A DNA stretch of 64,000 nt, from positions 1-64,000 of the forward strand of contig PDIP01000110.1 in assembly GCA_002811645.1 (NCBI GenBank), written 5' to 3'. A program made the translations under genes and the position numbers. Source of the stretch: Corallochytrium limacisporum (taxonomy: Eukaryota; Opisthokonta). The notes under the pieces were generated by a model. That model made no database searches. It saw nothing but the letters and a program-made list of their open reading frames with translations, and was not told the DNA's origin. Below, piece after piece: positions 42,147-50,778 of the stretch. The stretch's first letter is position 1, and each line of letters begins with the position of its first letter.

Positions 42147-43007
42147 CTACAGGCTGACCGGCTTGTAGAAGACGGTGGTGACATACTTCTTGCGATAGCG
42201 ATGGGTTACTCCTAGTACCATGACACCGTCCTTTACGCTAAGTGCGTAGAGATGGTTAAGCATAACATGGTTAGGAACCGGAAGCAAGGTAGGGTCTTCT
42301 GGAGTCACCGGATCCGAGTTCAGGATGACCTGTAACAAGTGCGGAGGCAACGTCGGTGGTGCCTTGGCAGAAGCCGCAGCAAAGTTTGGCATCTCTTGTC
42401 CATACTCGCCCTCCGGACTTCCCGCCCGATTCTGTTGCACTTCCTCCAGTTCATCAGAGTTTGGCTTTTGGATGACAATGTAATTGTTCATCGTACCCGA
42501 TTGATCAGGAATGGTGGGTGTATCCGGATTGACTTTAAACTCATCGTCCACAATGTACTTGTAGTGGTGCGTCCCAACAGGCAAGTCAATTATGGTCGCA
42601 AACTCTTCGTGACTGCTGCGCAAGGGAATTCGTTCCCGCCAGTTGTTGAAGGTACCGGTGATGTAAACCATCTTACCGCCGTGTCTCCATCGAAACAGTG
42701 TTGGCACGGTTTCATCCTCTTCAGGGGACTGGTCCTCTCCCTGTGGTCCGAATTCAAAGACTTGCCTATCATTTGGACTGTTAGGCAATGATGGCATAAA
42801 CATCGATTCCTTGATCGGCTCCTCCGCTGACTGCCGCACACTGCTAGTGCCACTGGATCCTCCTGTGGATCGTGAGTTACTGTCCCTCTGCTTCGCCTTC
42901 TTGATGGCCTTCTTTACTGCCGGTGGCCCATCAAAGTCTCTCGGAGACTGCTGCCAATACCGGCTGTCTATCTCCCCCTCGCGTTCTTTACTATTGCCTT
43001 GACCCAT
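42147..43007 (-). CDS. AMP-activated protein kinase beta subunit
   Basis: A 286-residue scaffold of the AMPK/SNF1 heterotrimer that links the catalytic alpha and nucleotide-sensing gamma subunits. Seen: N-terminal MGQGNSKE, a good N-myristoylation signal (Gly2, Ser6) as in animal beta subunits; a carbohydrate-binding module family 48 with FRWRHGGKMVYITGTFNNW, then DLPVGTHHYKYIVDDEF and the glycogen-binding-type residues W and N (about 98-180); and the C-terminal ASC/alpha-gamma-binding domain with PPHLLQVILNSD, PNHVMLNHLYALSVKDGVM and the final YRKKYVTTVFYKPV (about 215-286). Length and order are standard. Ser/Lys-rich linker (about 28-60) may be a phosphorylation region. Single exon; ATG at 43007. 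Confidence 0.95.
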   Translation of the reverse strand: MGQGNSKEREGEIDSRYWQQSPRDFDGPPAVKKAIKKAKQRDSNSRSTGGSSGTSSVRQSAEEPIKESMFMPSLPNSPNDRQVFEFGPQGEDQSPEEDETVPTLFRWRHGGKMVYITGTFNNWRERIPLRSSHEEFATIIDLPVGTHHYKYIVDDEFKVNPDTPTIPDQSGTMNNYIVIQKPNSDELEEVQQNRAGSPEGEYGQEMPNFAAASAKAPPTLPPHLLQVILNSDPVTPEDPTLLPVPNHVMLNHLYALSVKDGVMVLGVTHRYRKKYVTTVFYKPVSL

Positions 43008-44113
43008 GGTTGAGGTGTTCTGTGTTCACTATATCTCAATTCTTTTGTTTTTTTGTTCTCTGCGCTTTCCGCTTGGCTCCTTACACCATGCCCGCGAGCA
43101 CAAAGATATACTTGATTACATTTACGTCGCTCAAATCCTGTAAATATTTATTTGCTCTCGGTGCGTACGGGACAAGAACACCCTTTTGTTCACGGTAATT
43201 AACGATGATTTTTAATTTATTAGTTGAGAACTAGTAGATGTGTGTCTTCTTTTAGGTTGCCAGCACGAACCAAACAAAACTCTCAACAGCACTGTTGTGA
43301 CATTCCATCGGTGCCGGAGCCAAAACACACCACCCCCCCTCCTTCCGGGGGCCCCGGTAGGGTGGCAAAAACGTCGCCTTCCCCATACAGAACCAGCGCA
43401 GTGCCACAGCAAACTTACCCCTTGGAGCGCTACTGCAGGGCCCAAATCTTTTGAACCCCCTCCCTACCCAACCCGAGCACGAGCCGGAGGCGAAGTAGAT
43501 ATTGAGGAAGGGTTCGTAGTGCAGCAAGTCCCGCAAAGAAAATCCTTGCAGCCGGATGAGTAGGGAGGGACGAGGGTCCCCTGGCTTTTGCACTGCACTG
43601 CCCAAGTCTTCCCCCTGCCCCTCTATGCCGACTTTATACCCTGTCTCCCACAGCTCTCTCATCGCCAGTTTCTCATGGGCCGTTCCATAGTAAATTACCC
43701 GTGGAGTTGTTGGTAGGCTAGTCGGTCCCCTCCCACTGGCTCCCTGTACATTCTCTCGTCGACCCCCACGGGCTGTGTGCCCGCTCGGACGCGATCTCGA
43801 GGGCCGCAGGTCCGCTCGGGATACTGCGTGGGTTCGGGTACTCCAGGCCAACGTGACTTGGGCGACGTTGATTGATGACAAGGAGCTTGTTATGGAGATG
43901 TGACCTGTACCAGAATTGTATCAGAACCTACAGATGTACTCTCATAGACTATTTCGGCGCTGATGGGTGAAAATTGTGGGAAACAGCACTGATTGTGCTG
44001 TCGGACTACACACACTTCTCTACAAGGGATCTGAAGCGAATCAATAAGCGAACATCAGGGGATGCGTACACGGACGACCCTTAGATCCCCACCGTGCGAT
44101 AGCGATATTTGCC
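43008..44113. other. 1.1 kb spacer upstream of AMPK beta and the EF-hand gene
   Basis: A divergent region, so it probably carries promoters for both genes. It includes a C/G-run block (43331-43357). A 209-codon minus-strand frame (43252-43881) has no ATG at its start and resembles nothing, so it is not called. Confidence 0.45.
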
Positions 44114-44350
44114 ATGTCAAGAGTCAGTATGGCAACATCGCATCAGGAACGTATTGATGCCGCCTTCTTGCTACTGGATCCACTAGATACGGGAAGTATT
44201 GACGTGGATACGATGGTTGACACACTCAAGTCGAACCTCCCAGCATTCTACACGGAGCGCCGCATTGAGGTGCTCAGGGAGGACTTTGACAGAATCGCAC
44301 CTTCGGGAAGGTTGGACAGACCTGTACTAGAGCAATTGATTTTCGGATGA
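44114..44350 (+). CDS. Small protein with degenerate EF-hand pair
   Basis: A 78-residue product. Residues 22-33 (DPLDTGSIDVDT) fit an EF-hand loop at positions 1 (Asp), 6 (Gly), 8 (Ile) and 9 (Asp), but ligand position 3 is Leu and position 12 is Thr, so calcium binding is doubtful. A second helix-loop-helix like stretch follows (EDFDRIAPSGRLDRPVLEQLI). The size suits half of a calmodulin-like protein or a light-chain-type adaptor. Start at 44114 is the first ATG; a second in-frame ATG lies at codon 6. The stop codon lies only 17 bp from the stop codon of the convergent MDR gene. Function unknown. Confidence 0.6.
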   Translation: MSRVSMATSHQERIDAAFLLLDPLDTGSIDVDTMVDTLKSNLPAFYTERRIEVLREDFDRIAPSGRLDRPVLEQLIFG

Positions 44351-44367
44351 GGAGTTGAACCTCTTCT

Positions 44368-45546
44368 TTAATTGGCCCATGTAATGGGCTCTGTGATGTA
44401 CAATTTACGCGCACCTGCTGCCCTACCTGGGACGGCAGTGCGAGGCGTTTGGCGTAGAGTGGTGTCTTTCACTAGCGTCCCTCCATGTTTGTCACTATCC
44501 GCATCAATTGTACGAGGTGCCGTGTCCTTGAGGAAGCGTAGGGTTTCGTTAACTGAAAGGCTCTCGATCTCTTCATACGTTGCCATATCCGACTGGGCAA
44601 GGAGGCGTAGACCACCCCGCAGATATCGACCCAACCGAGGGGCCCAAATGGGCTCTTCATTGAGATAATGCAGACGCACCCCTTTAGCATGGAACAAGGC
44701 CTCTGCCTGCTTCGTGAAACTCTCTTCCATGCGCTCTGTGAGGAACCACACGCTGTCGAAGAAGGAACACCTGGCCACTGTCTCAGCTTTCAAGCCGTTG
44801 CCAAAGAAGATCGGAGTTCGTAGACCGTTGTGATCGTTTCGGTCAGGATTGCATATAGTATTGATCAGACCCTCCTCACCCCCAATTTCCTTCAAATTCC
44901 ACAGGCGGATCCCACTGCCAGCATTCTTGCGCACCTCTGATACTTCATAAGAATCCCTACATACTACTACAGTTGAACCGCCTAACCGATTCGCAGTGTC
45001 AATCATCAATGCGGTCAACAGATCCACTGCTGTAATAACCAAAGTAAATGATATCATTTCACTCTCTTGGCTTTGATCGTTTCCATTTGCACTCCCATTT
45101 CTCCCATAGACCGGTCCCATCCATGTTCCCAACGTCTCATACACCTGCGCACACAGGACGAGATCCCATAGTAAAGCAGCTGCCAATGTGGGCTTTAAGG
45201 ATTCCGGCAAGGGGCAGACAAGTTCAACATCTGCCAAACAGTACTCTCCCAGTCCATAATGCCCAGGTTCAGACGGTGATAGAATTGCAGCTACGACATC
45301 ACCAGCTTCAATACTTGCTACTTTACTTGACACCACGGATCCCACCACCTCCTGTCCGGGATGAATCACACTGCCGTAGCCTTGGTTTCGTTTAATGGAA
45401 CGGTAATGTGCAACATTAAATGGACGGACTCTGGCGGCGATGATTCGAATTATCACTGTTGATGCCGATGTCTGTAAATCTGTGCCATCAATGTCATTGA
45501 CGTGAAATTCGGGCTCGTGACTTAGCAAGGCCGAGATCACTTTCAT
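44368..45546 (-). CDS. MDR-superfamily (zeta-crystallin-like) oxidoreductase, atypical
   Basis: A 392-residue protein with the N-terminal GroES-like fold of medium-chain dehydrogenase/reductases: INxADxx-type VRPFNVAHYRS, GYGSVIHPGQEVVGSV (about 76-91), IEAGDVVAAILSPSEPGHYGLGEYCLAD and the VCPLPESLKPTLAAALLW helix, as in quinone oxidoreductases. The nucleotide-binding part is odd: where the family has a glycine-rich AxGGVG loop this protein reads FTLVITAVDLLTALMIDTANRLGG, without the glycines, and the domain continues with FFDSVWFLTERMEESF and YLRGGLRLLA. It has no zinc-ligand cysteines. It may be a reductase with an altered NADPH site or a non-catalytic relative, as in some mitochondrial MDR proteins. 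Single exon; ATG at 45546. Confidence 0.65.
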   Translation of the reverse strand: MKVISALLSHEPEFHVNDIDGTDLQTSASTVIIRIIAARVRPFNVAHYRSIKRNQGYGSVIHPGQEVVGSVVSSKVASIEAGDVVAAILSPSEPGHYGLGEYCLADVELVCPLPESLKPTLAAALLWDLVLCAQVYETLGTWMGPVYGRNGSANGNDQSQESEMISFTLVITAVDLLTALMIDTANRLGGSTVVVCRDSYEVSEVRKNAGSGIRLWNLKEIGGEEGLINTICNPDRNDHNGLRTPIFFGNGLKAETVARCSFFDSVWFLTERMEESFTKQAEALFHAKGVRLHYLNEEPIWAPRLGRYLRGGLRLLAQSDMATYEEIESLSVNETLRFLKDTAPRTIDADSDKHGGTLVKDTTLRQTPRTAVPGRAAGARKLYITEPITWAN

Positions 45547-45998
45547 TGTTTCCCGCTACAGTCCAATTCTTCTTTCAACCTACATATCCCTATTACCGCA
45601 ATCGACTGTATGTAGGTTCGTCTGTTTTACGCAGTCCAAAGGAAGCATTGGGTTCCACAGAGCCCAAGTACCCTTTGTGATGCCCGCTGCTCACTCCTTG
45701 GCACCGCAAAGTGATAACATTACTTGGCGGGGGTCTCCTCCACACCGCCCACTTTGGGGAGGGTGGGGGGAGCGGAGCAAAGTGACCAAGCCTGAGAACG
45801 ATCGAGGTGAGAATCCGTTGACAATGATCCGCCGCATTCAAAGGGTATAGAAGTCAAGTCGGTTACAATAAGCAATTCGATGTCGGGCAACTAAAGCTCC
45901 GTAAGGGTCTATCTAAATGCTGAACAAAGATGTATCCGTTTATCCAGCAACTGAGGAAAATGTTCGGTACCTGATGGCGTAGATCAAGCCGTGTAAGT
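45547..45998. promoter_or_regulatory. Divergent intergenic region, MDR gene and Ski3
   Basis: 452 bp between outward-facing starts. It contains a G-rich block (about 45745-45775). GTGTAAGT lies directly before the Ski3 ATG, which looks like a donor site but is followed by an in-frame start that opens a 1,572-codon frame. Confidence 0.45.
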
Positions 45999-48900
45999 AT
46001 GAGCAAGTTAAAGGACTTACTCAAGGGCGCCAAGGACTGCCTTGACACAGACCGTTATGAGGAAGCACTATTGTGGCTCAAGGATGCGATTGCCAAAGAC
46101 AAGAATTCGTACTTGGCGTACACAATGTCCGGTGCTGCATTTGCTGGAATTGGTGATGCAAAGAGCCTCGACAAAGCAGAACAGGCGTACCGAAAGGCTA
46201 CGGATCTGAAGCCCGATAATCCTTTGGCATGGCGTGGTTTGTTCAAGCTCTATATGGACAACATAAAGTACAATACTACAAAGAGAGCTGAAGTGATATG
46301 TGACGTTGGCGAGCACTTGCGTACACTTTCTTCGTATAGCGAGCAGCCAGTAGAGAAGCAAATTGAGATTCTAGAGGCCCTTGCAGACGCACATGCCGAT
46401 CTCGGGAACCAGTCGCAGGCCATGCAGATATTTATGACTCTCGGAGAGATGTATAAGACCATAGAAAATGGAAGTAAAGCAGCAACAGCGTTTGCGCGTG
46501 CGGCCACAGTGTATGCGGGAGCGAGTGTAACGAAAGGTGATTCCATCATGGAAGACTTTGACATCACAGATGAGTACTTAAAGTGCTTAAAGTCACTGAT
46601 CTTCCATCTCTCACAGGACAGATCGAGGATAGAACAAGTGCGTGCTTCTTCTGCCAGGTTGGGCAAAGGCATCGTCACGCAGTTCCTGCAGCGTGCGCGT
46701 GGCTCAACTGAGGCGGAGCGAAATGCATTATGCAAGGCTGCACTGGAAGCCATCGATCAAAACATGAAACGGAGTATAGTGCCTGGTGCTTTCCGACCCC
46801 ATGCAATTCTCCTAGCATGTGATGACGTCAATCTGAGTGATGACATCCATGCCATCATTGAAGATCTTCGCCAAGTCCAGGATAAATACACATCCGCGAA
46901 AGGTGGGGCCATTGGCGCAGTCAAGGAAACGGATGACCTTGACGAATTTCCACAGTGCAGTCTGATGAATCTTCCGAGTCTCTGGACCAGGGCGCTGCAG
47001 GCATCTCATCGAACAGGAACGGAAGAGGAGGACCTACGAATCATCTTGAAATGTGTTAAGCGGCTGACTGAGAATTTGGACTGCTTGAGGTACATGAAAG
47101 TGGAGACACTACTTGGTATCGTCAATGTAGAGTTACTTGCAAGTGGTCCCGCCACGTCAAAGACGCAAGCCTTGCATATCCTGGAGGACATGGATATCAT
47201 CCCTGCCCTGTGGAAGTACAAACGGTTGTTCATTATCGCCAACAGTGTAGGAGACCAGCTTAAGGCCGAATCTGCATTAAGCAAATGTCTAGAAATCGAC
47301 AACAGCGACTCGGAGCTGTGGCTGAGGCAAGCATTGTTATTGGCGAAATCTACAGAGGTCGACAAAGTGAGGGCGCTAGATGCCATCAATCAGGCCAGAA
47401 AGTTGAGTCCTCAAAATGCCCTAATACTGCGAACTTGGGGTACTTTGCATATGAAGCTGTGTGATGACGTGGAATTCAGAGAACTACAGCAGGACATTCA
47501 AAAAGCAATGCTATTGGCGGCAAGGAGGAATGCTGATGACCCAGAGTCCTTCCATGTGTTAGGAGAGTACTACGAACGCTGTGATCAATCCCTGCAGGCC
47601 TTGAAATGTTATTTCAAGGCTGTGAAATTGAGCCCGACTACGATGTATGAAATGGGAGAGAAACTACAGGACATGATGATCACACACGGCGAGAAGGGTA
47701 TGCAGCTGGAGTTGTGGCAGCTACTTAGTGAGTCGGCACCTACAGGCAACGCGACTTGGGCATCAGAAGCATGGGGAGATCATCTTTTCTATACTTGCCG
47801 AGGCTTCAGTGGTGCAGCCAAAGCTTACCATAAGGCCCTCAGAGGTACCGAAGAGCAGAAGAATCCTTGGCTGTGGGAGAAGCTGGGGAACGCATATATG
47901 AAAATGGGTCAATTGCCTGCTGCAGCGCGTAGTTTCTTACAAGCAATAGACTTGTACGATGACCAATCTGCGAAGGTTGGGCCGTCAGTCTCGCTAGCAT
48001 ACAGTTACTACCGCCAGGGGCAGGCTGCAGAAGGGCTTGAGATCTTGCAACGACTGGAAGCGTCTGAAGTTACAATGGAACCGGAGATCAAGTACATCAT
48101 TGGATACAATTCTGCAATCATTCATGACTATCTGCATCGAGAGATGTTCCTAGAGCGTCGCAATGGATCCGCGTGTGACCATGCCATGGCAGCCATCAGA
48201 CACTTGATCAGCTGCCAGACATACGCACACGCGGACCACACAGAGATCCTCAATATGATCTGCAGACTGACAGTATCTTTATTCTACAATATTGACGCGA
48301 ACCGTCATTTGAAAGACTTGGCATCCTTGCTGCAAGAAGCTCTTGGGGCCCAAAGCTCGGATGCCTTACATGACCGGAAATCCATCCTGAAAGCTGTGTT
48401 AGAGCATTTCAAAGATTGTATGGCGTCGGATCCAACTACCTACACACCGCGCTACAACTATAGCACGGTCGTCTTGGAATTGATGGACGAGACGGAGGAT
48501 GATGACGTCAGCGATTTGTGTGAACAAGCATTGAATGTGATGTCGGAGGCTGTGGTGCTACGTCCGGACGTCCCATCTGGTTGGGAACTCTTGGGAATAC
48601 TGGCTTTGCTCAATGACGAACCATGTTTGGCCCAGCATGCGTTTATTTCCCGGTTGAAACTACGAGAATCAAGCCGTGGTTGGTGCCTTCTTGCCATTCT
48701 GTACTACCTGCAGAGGAATGTCCAGCTGGCCTTTGAATGCCTGCATCGCGGACAGATGTCCGATGTGCTCTATGGCAAGGTGTGGACCGTTCAAGCAGTA
48801 GTGGCGGAAGATGCAGGCAACTTTGTGGAGGCCGTGAATCTTTGGCGGCAGAGTGCTGCTCTGTCGACAGAGGTCAATGCCGCCCTGGGCTATGCCGCTA

Positions 48901-50717
48901 TCGTGCACCGTCTCCTGCAAGACCCGCCTGGTGGAGTGGATGAGGGAGCTGAAGCATTGGGTCAGAACGATTTCCAGGACGCTCTGGCTGGTTTGCGTTC
49001 TTCTCTGGCCCAGAATATTAAGAATGGCGACGAGGCTAAGCCACTGTGCAACGTCCTGACATCCAAATTGTTGGAGATAAATGGTCAGTTTAAGACTGCC
49101 TTGGGCATGGTGGATGCGCCATCTTCGAAGAAATCTCCTGAAGCCCTCTTCCTGAAGCTGCGTTTGATGCTCCGTGATGCGCAGACCAATTTTTCTGGCG
49201 ATGCTATGATGGCAGCCCTTGGTGACTTGGAAGCCAACATCGCTGACGATCCCAAACATGCTGCAGAAGCCGCCTATTACCGTGGCCTAATTGCCTACTG
49301 CTCTGGCCAGCTTGATGAGGCCGCATCGGAACTACTGCAAGCGGTCGATCAGGCGAAACAAGCATACGCCAATAGGGCCATGGATAAGCACGATGTGCGG
49401 ACGCTATACATGACAACCCTCAGCCTAATTGCTCTGGCTGCTGGTGATGCTGACACAGCACAATCGATTCTGATTGAGAGTTTGGAACTTGATCCTGCAT
49501 ACCTAGAGGCTCTCGAAATCCTCCACGCAATGGGTATCTATATGCAGAACGAAACAGTCATGGACGCTGCCGTCGCGGAGTACGCGAAGGCTCCTGTTGA
49601 CCAGCTGTCACAGACCCGGGGCTACCACCGCGAGTTGTTGATGGCTCTGCATGCGGCGACAGTGGGTAAGAAAGACCTGGCCACTGCGCGCATACAGGCC
49701 TACATCCATGCCTATCCACATGACTGGCGTGGGTGGATGGATCTAACTGCTACGCTACTCACCAAAGACGTTGCTGGCTGCGAACCCTCCACCGTACAAC
49801 GGATCGCTAAAACCGCCCTGCACTTGCAGCGGGAAGCCATGGCTAGGCAAAGCCAGGCTTGGAGCCGGAAGTCAGTGCAAGGTCAGAAGGGCCGGATTGA
49901 TGGCAGTCTGCTCATGCCAAACACCGCATTGTTGCCAACGCTTGCCGCCCTGCAGATTGCACACACACGTGAGTCTGGAGGCAGCCTGCGAGATGCTTAT
50001 TATGAGGCCCTGAGCGCTGTGCATATCAAGCCTTGGGATGAGTCGTGCGTGGGTCTGTTGGCACAGACCGCAATGGCGCTCTGGGAGGTCGAGGGCGACG
50101 AAGCCGCGTGGCAGACACTTCAGCGACTACCCATCGCCGAGCAGACTGGATCACAGACGTGGGCGAATGTCCTGCAGGAGTACATTGCCAGTCACGGGCC
50201 CGACTGCGCCGACCACTTACGACAGCTCTGCGCAATCCTGCTAGACCAGGGCTGCGGTATGCTGGCAGTGCAGATCCTTGTACATAGCCTAACTGTCCGT
50301 GGACAGTATGATGCCGCAGCTGTGTTGTTGGAAGCAGCTGCAGCCGAAGAACACGACGCGGCCACGCCCCAAACGGCCGCAAATCTCTCCCTCCAGCGCG
50401 CATACATAGCTATGCTTCGTGGTGATGTTGCTGCAGCCCAAAAGTTTTTGCAGGACGCCAAGACCGTCTCTGATAGTGCCCCCAGGTCTTTGGAGACTAG
50501 TGTTGCCCTCTACCTGCGCGGTGTCCAGGCAGGATCCGGCCAAAAGAGCCATGCAAAACAGAGCAAACGCTTCCTGAGTCATGATTCTTTGCTGCAGACC
50601 CATGGCTACTACAGAGAATTAATCACACAGTCCGAGTCAAAGGACGATGACTCTCTTTGCAGGCAGGAGTCTGCAAATCTGTGGGAAGCTATTAAGGGAT
50701 CTGCAAGTGGTGCATGA
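45999..50717 (+). CDS. SKI3: Ski complex TPR scaffold Ski3 / TTC37
   Basis: A 1,572-residue protein made almost wholly of TPR helices, the scaffold of the Ski complex, which feeds mRNA to the cytoplasmic exosome during 3'-5' decay. Seen: the N terminus MSKLKDLLKGAKDCLDTDRY followed by EEALLWLKDAIAKDKNSYLA, GAAFAGIGD, EQAYRKATDLKPDNPLAWRGL, the signature start of this family; more TPRs follow at SDSELWLRQALLLAKSTEVD, ESFHVLGEYYERCDQSLQAL, KNPWLWEKLGNAYMKMGQLP and WTVQAVVAEDAGNFVEAVNLWRQSAALS. The position of TPR arrays in both halves and the length match Ski3 of fungi and TTC37 of animals. Single exon. The stop is 61 bp from the stop codon of the convergent C2-MUN gene, with ATTAAA near 50741 as a possible polyadenylation signal. 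Confidence 0.85.
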   Translation: MSKLKDLLKGAKDCLDTDRYEEALLWLKDAIAKDKNSYLAYTMSGAAFAGIGDAKSLDKAEQAYRKATDLKPDNPLAWRGLFKLYMDNIKYNTTKRAEVICDVGEHLRTLSSYSEQPVEKQIEILEALADAHADLGNQSQAMQIFMTLGEMYKTIENGSKAATAFARAATVYAGASVTKGDSIMEDFDITDEYLKCLKSLIFHLSQDRSRIEQVRASSARLGKGIVTQFLQRARGSTEAERNALCKAALEAIDQNMKRSIVPGAFRPHAILLACDDVNLSDDIHAIIEDLRQVQDKYTSAKGGAIGAVKETDDLDEFPQCSLMNLPSLWTRALQASHRTGTEEEDLRIILKCVKRLTENLDCLRYMKVETLLGIVNVELLASGPATSKTQALHILEDMDIIPALWKYKRLFIIANSVGDQLKAESALSKCLEIDNSDSELWLRQALLLAKSTEVDKVRALDAINQARKLSPQNALILRTWGTLHMKLCDDVEFRELQQDIQKAMLLAARRNADDPESFHVLGEYYERCDQSLQALKCYFKAVKLSPTTMYEMGEKLQDMMITHGEKGMQLELWQLLSESAPTGNATWASEAWGDHLFYTCRGFSGAAKAYHKALRGTEEQKNPWLWEKLGNAYMKMGQLPAAARSFLQAIDLYDDQSAKVGPSVSLAYSYYRQGQAAEGLEILQRLEASEVTMEPEIKYIIGYNSAIIHDYLHREMFLERRNGSACDHAMAAIRHLISCQTYAHADHTEILNMICRLTVSLFYNIDANRHLKDLASLLQEALGAQSSDALHDRKSILKAVLEHFKDCMASDPTTYTPRYNYSTVVLELMDETEDDDVSDLCEQALNVMSEAVVLRPDVPSGWELLGILALLNDEPCLAQHAFISRLKLRESSRGWCLLAILYYLQRNVQLAFECLHRGQMSDVLYGKVWTVQAVVAEDAGNFVEAVNLWRQSAALSTEVNAALGYAAIVHRLLQDPPGGVDEGAEALGQNDFQDALAGLRSSLAQNIKNGDEAKPLCNVLTSKLLEINGQFKTALGMVDAPSSKKSPEALFLKLRLMLRDAQTNFSGDAMMAALGDLEANIADDPKHAAEAAYYRGLIAYCSGQLDEAASELLQAVDQAKQAYANRAMDKHDVRTLYMTTLSLIALAAGDADTAQSILIESLELDPAYLEALEILHAMGIYMQNETVMDAAVAEYAKAPVDQLSQTRGYHRELLMALHAATVGKKDLATARIQAYIHAYPHDWRGWMDLTATLLTKDVAGCEPSTVQRIAKTALHLQREAMARQSQAWSRKSVQGQKGRIDGSLLMPNTALLPTLAALQIAHTRESGGSLRDAYYEALSAVHIKPWDESCVGLLAQTAMALWEVEGDEAAWQTLQRLPIAEQTGSQTWANVLQEYIASHGPDCADHLRQLCAILLDQGCGMLAVQILVHSLTVRGQYDAAAVLLEAAAAEEHDAATPQTAANLSLQRAYIAMLRGDVAAAQKFLQDAKTVSDSAPRSLETSVALYLRGVQAGSGQKSHAKQSKRFLSHDSLLQTHGYYRELITQSESKDDDSLCRQESANLWEAIKGSASGA

Positions 50718-50778
50718 GCAGGAGAGGTGTCTACGAACCCATTAAAGTAAATGTGTACACTAGTGCTAAGTTTAATCT

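Noticed and set aside
43252..43881. 209-codon minus-strand frame between AMPK beta and the EF-hand gene
   Set aside because: No ATG at its start, no known motif, irregular composition and a C/G-run block inside. Probably chance.
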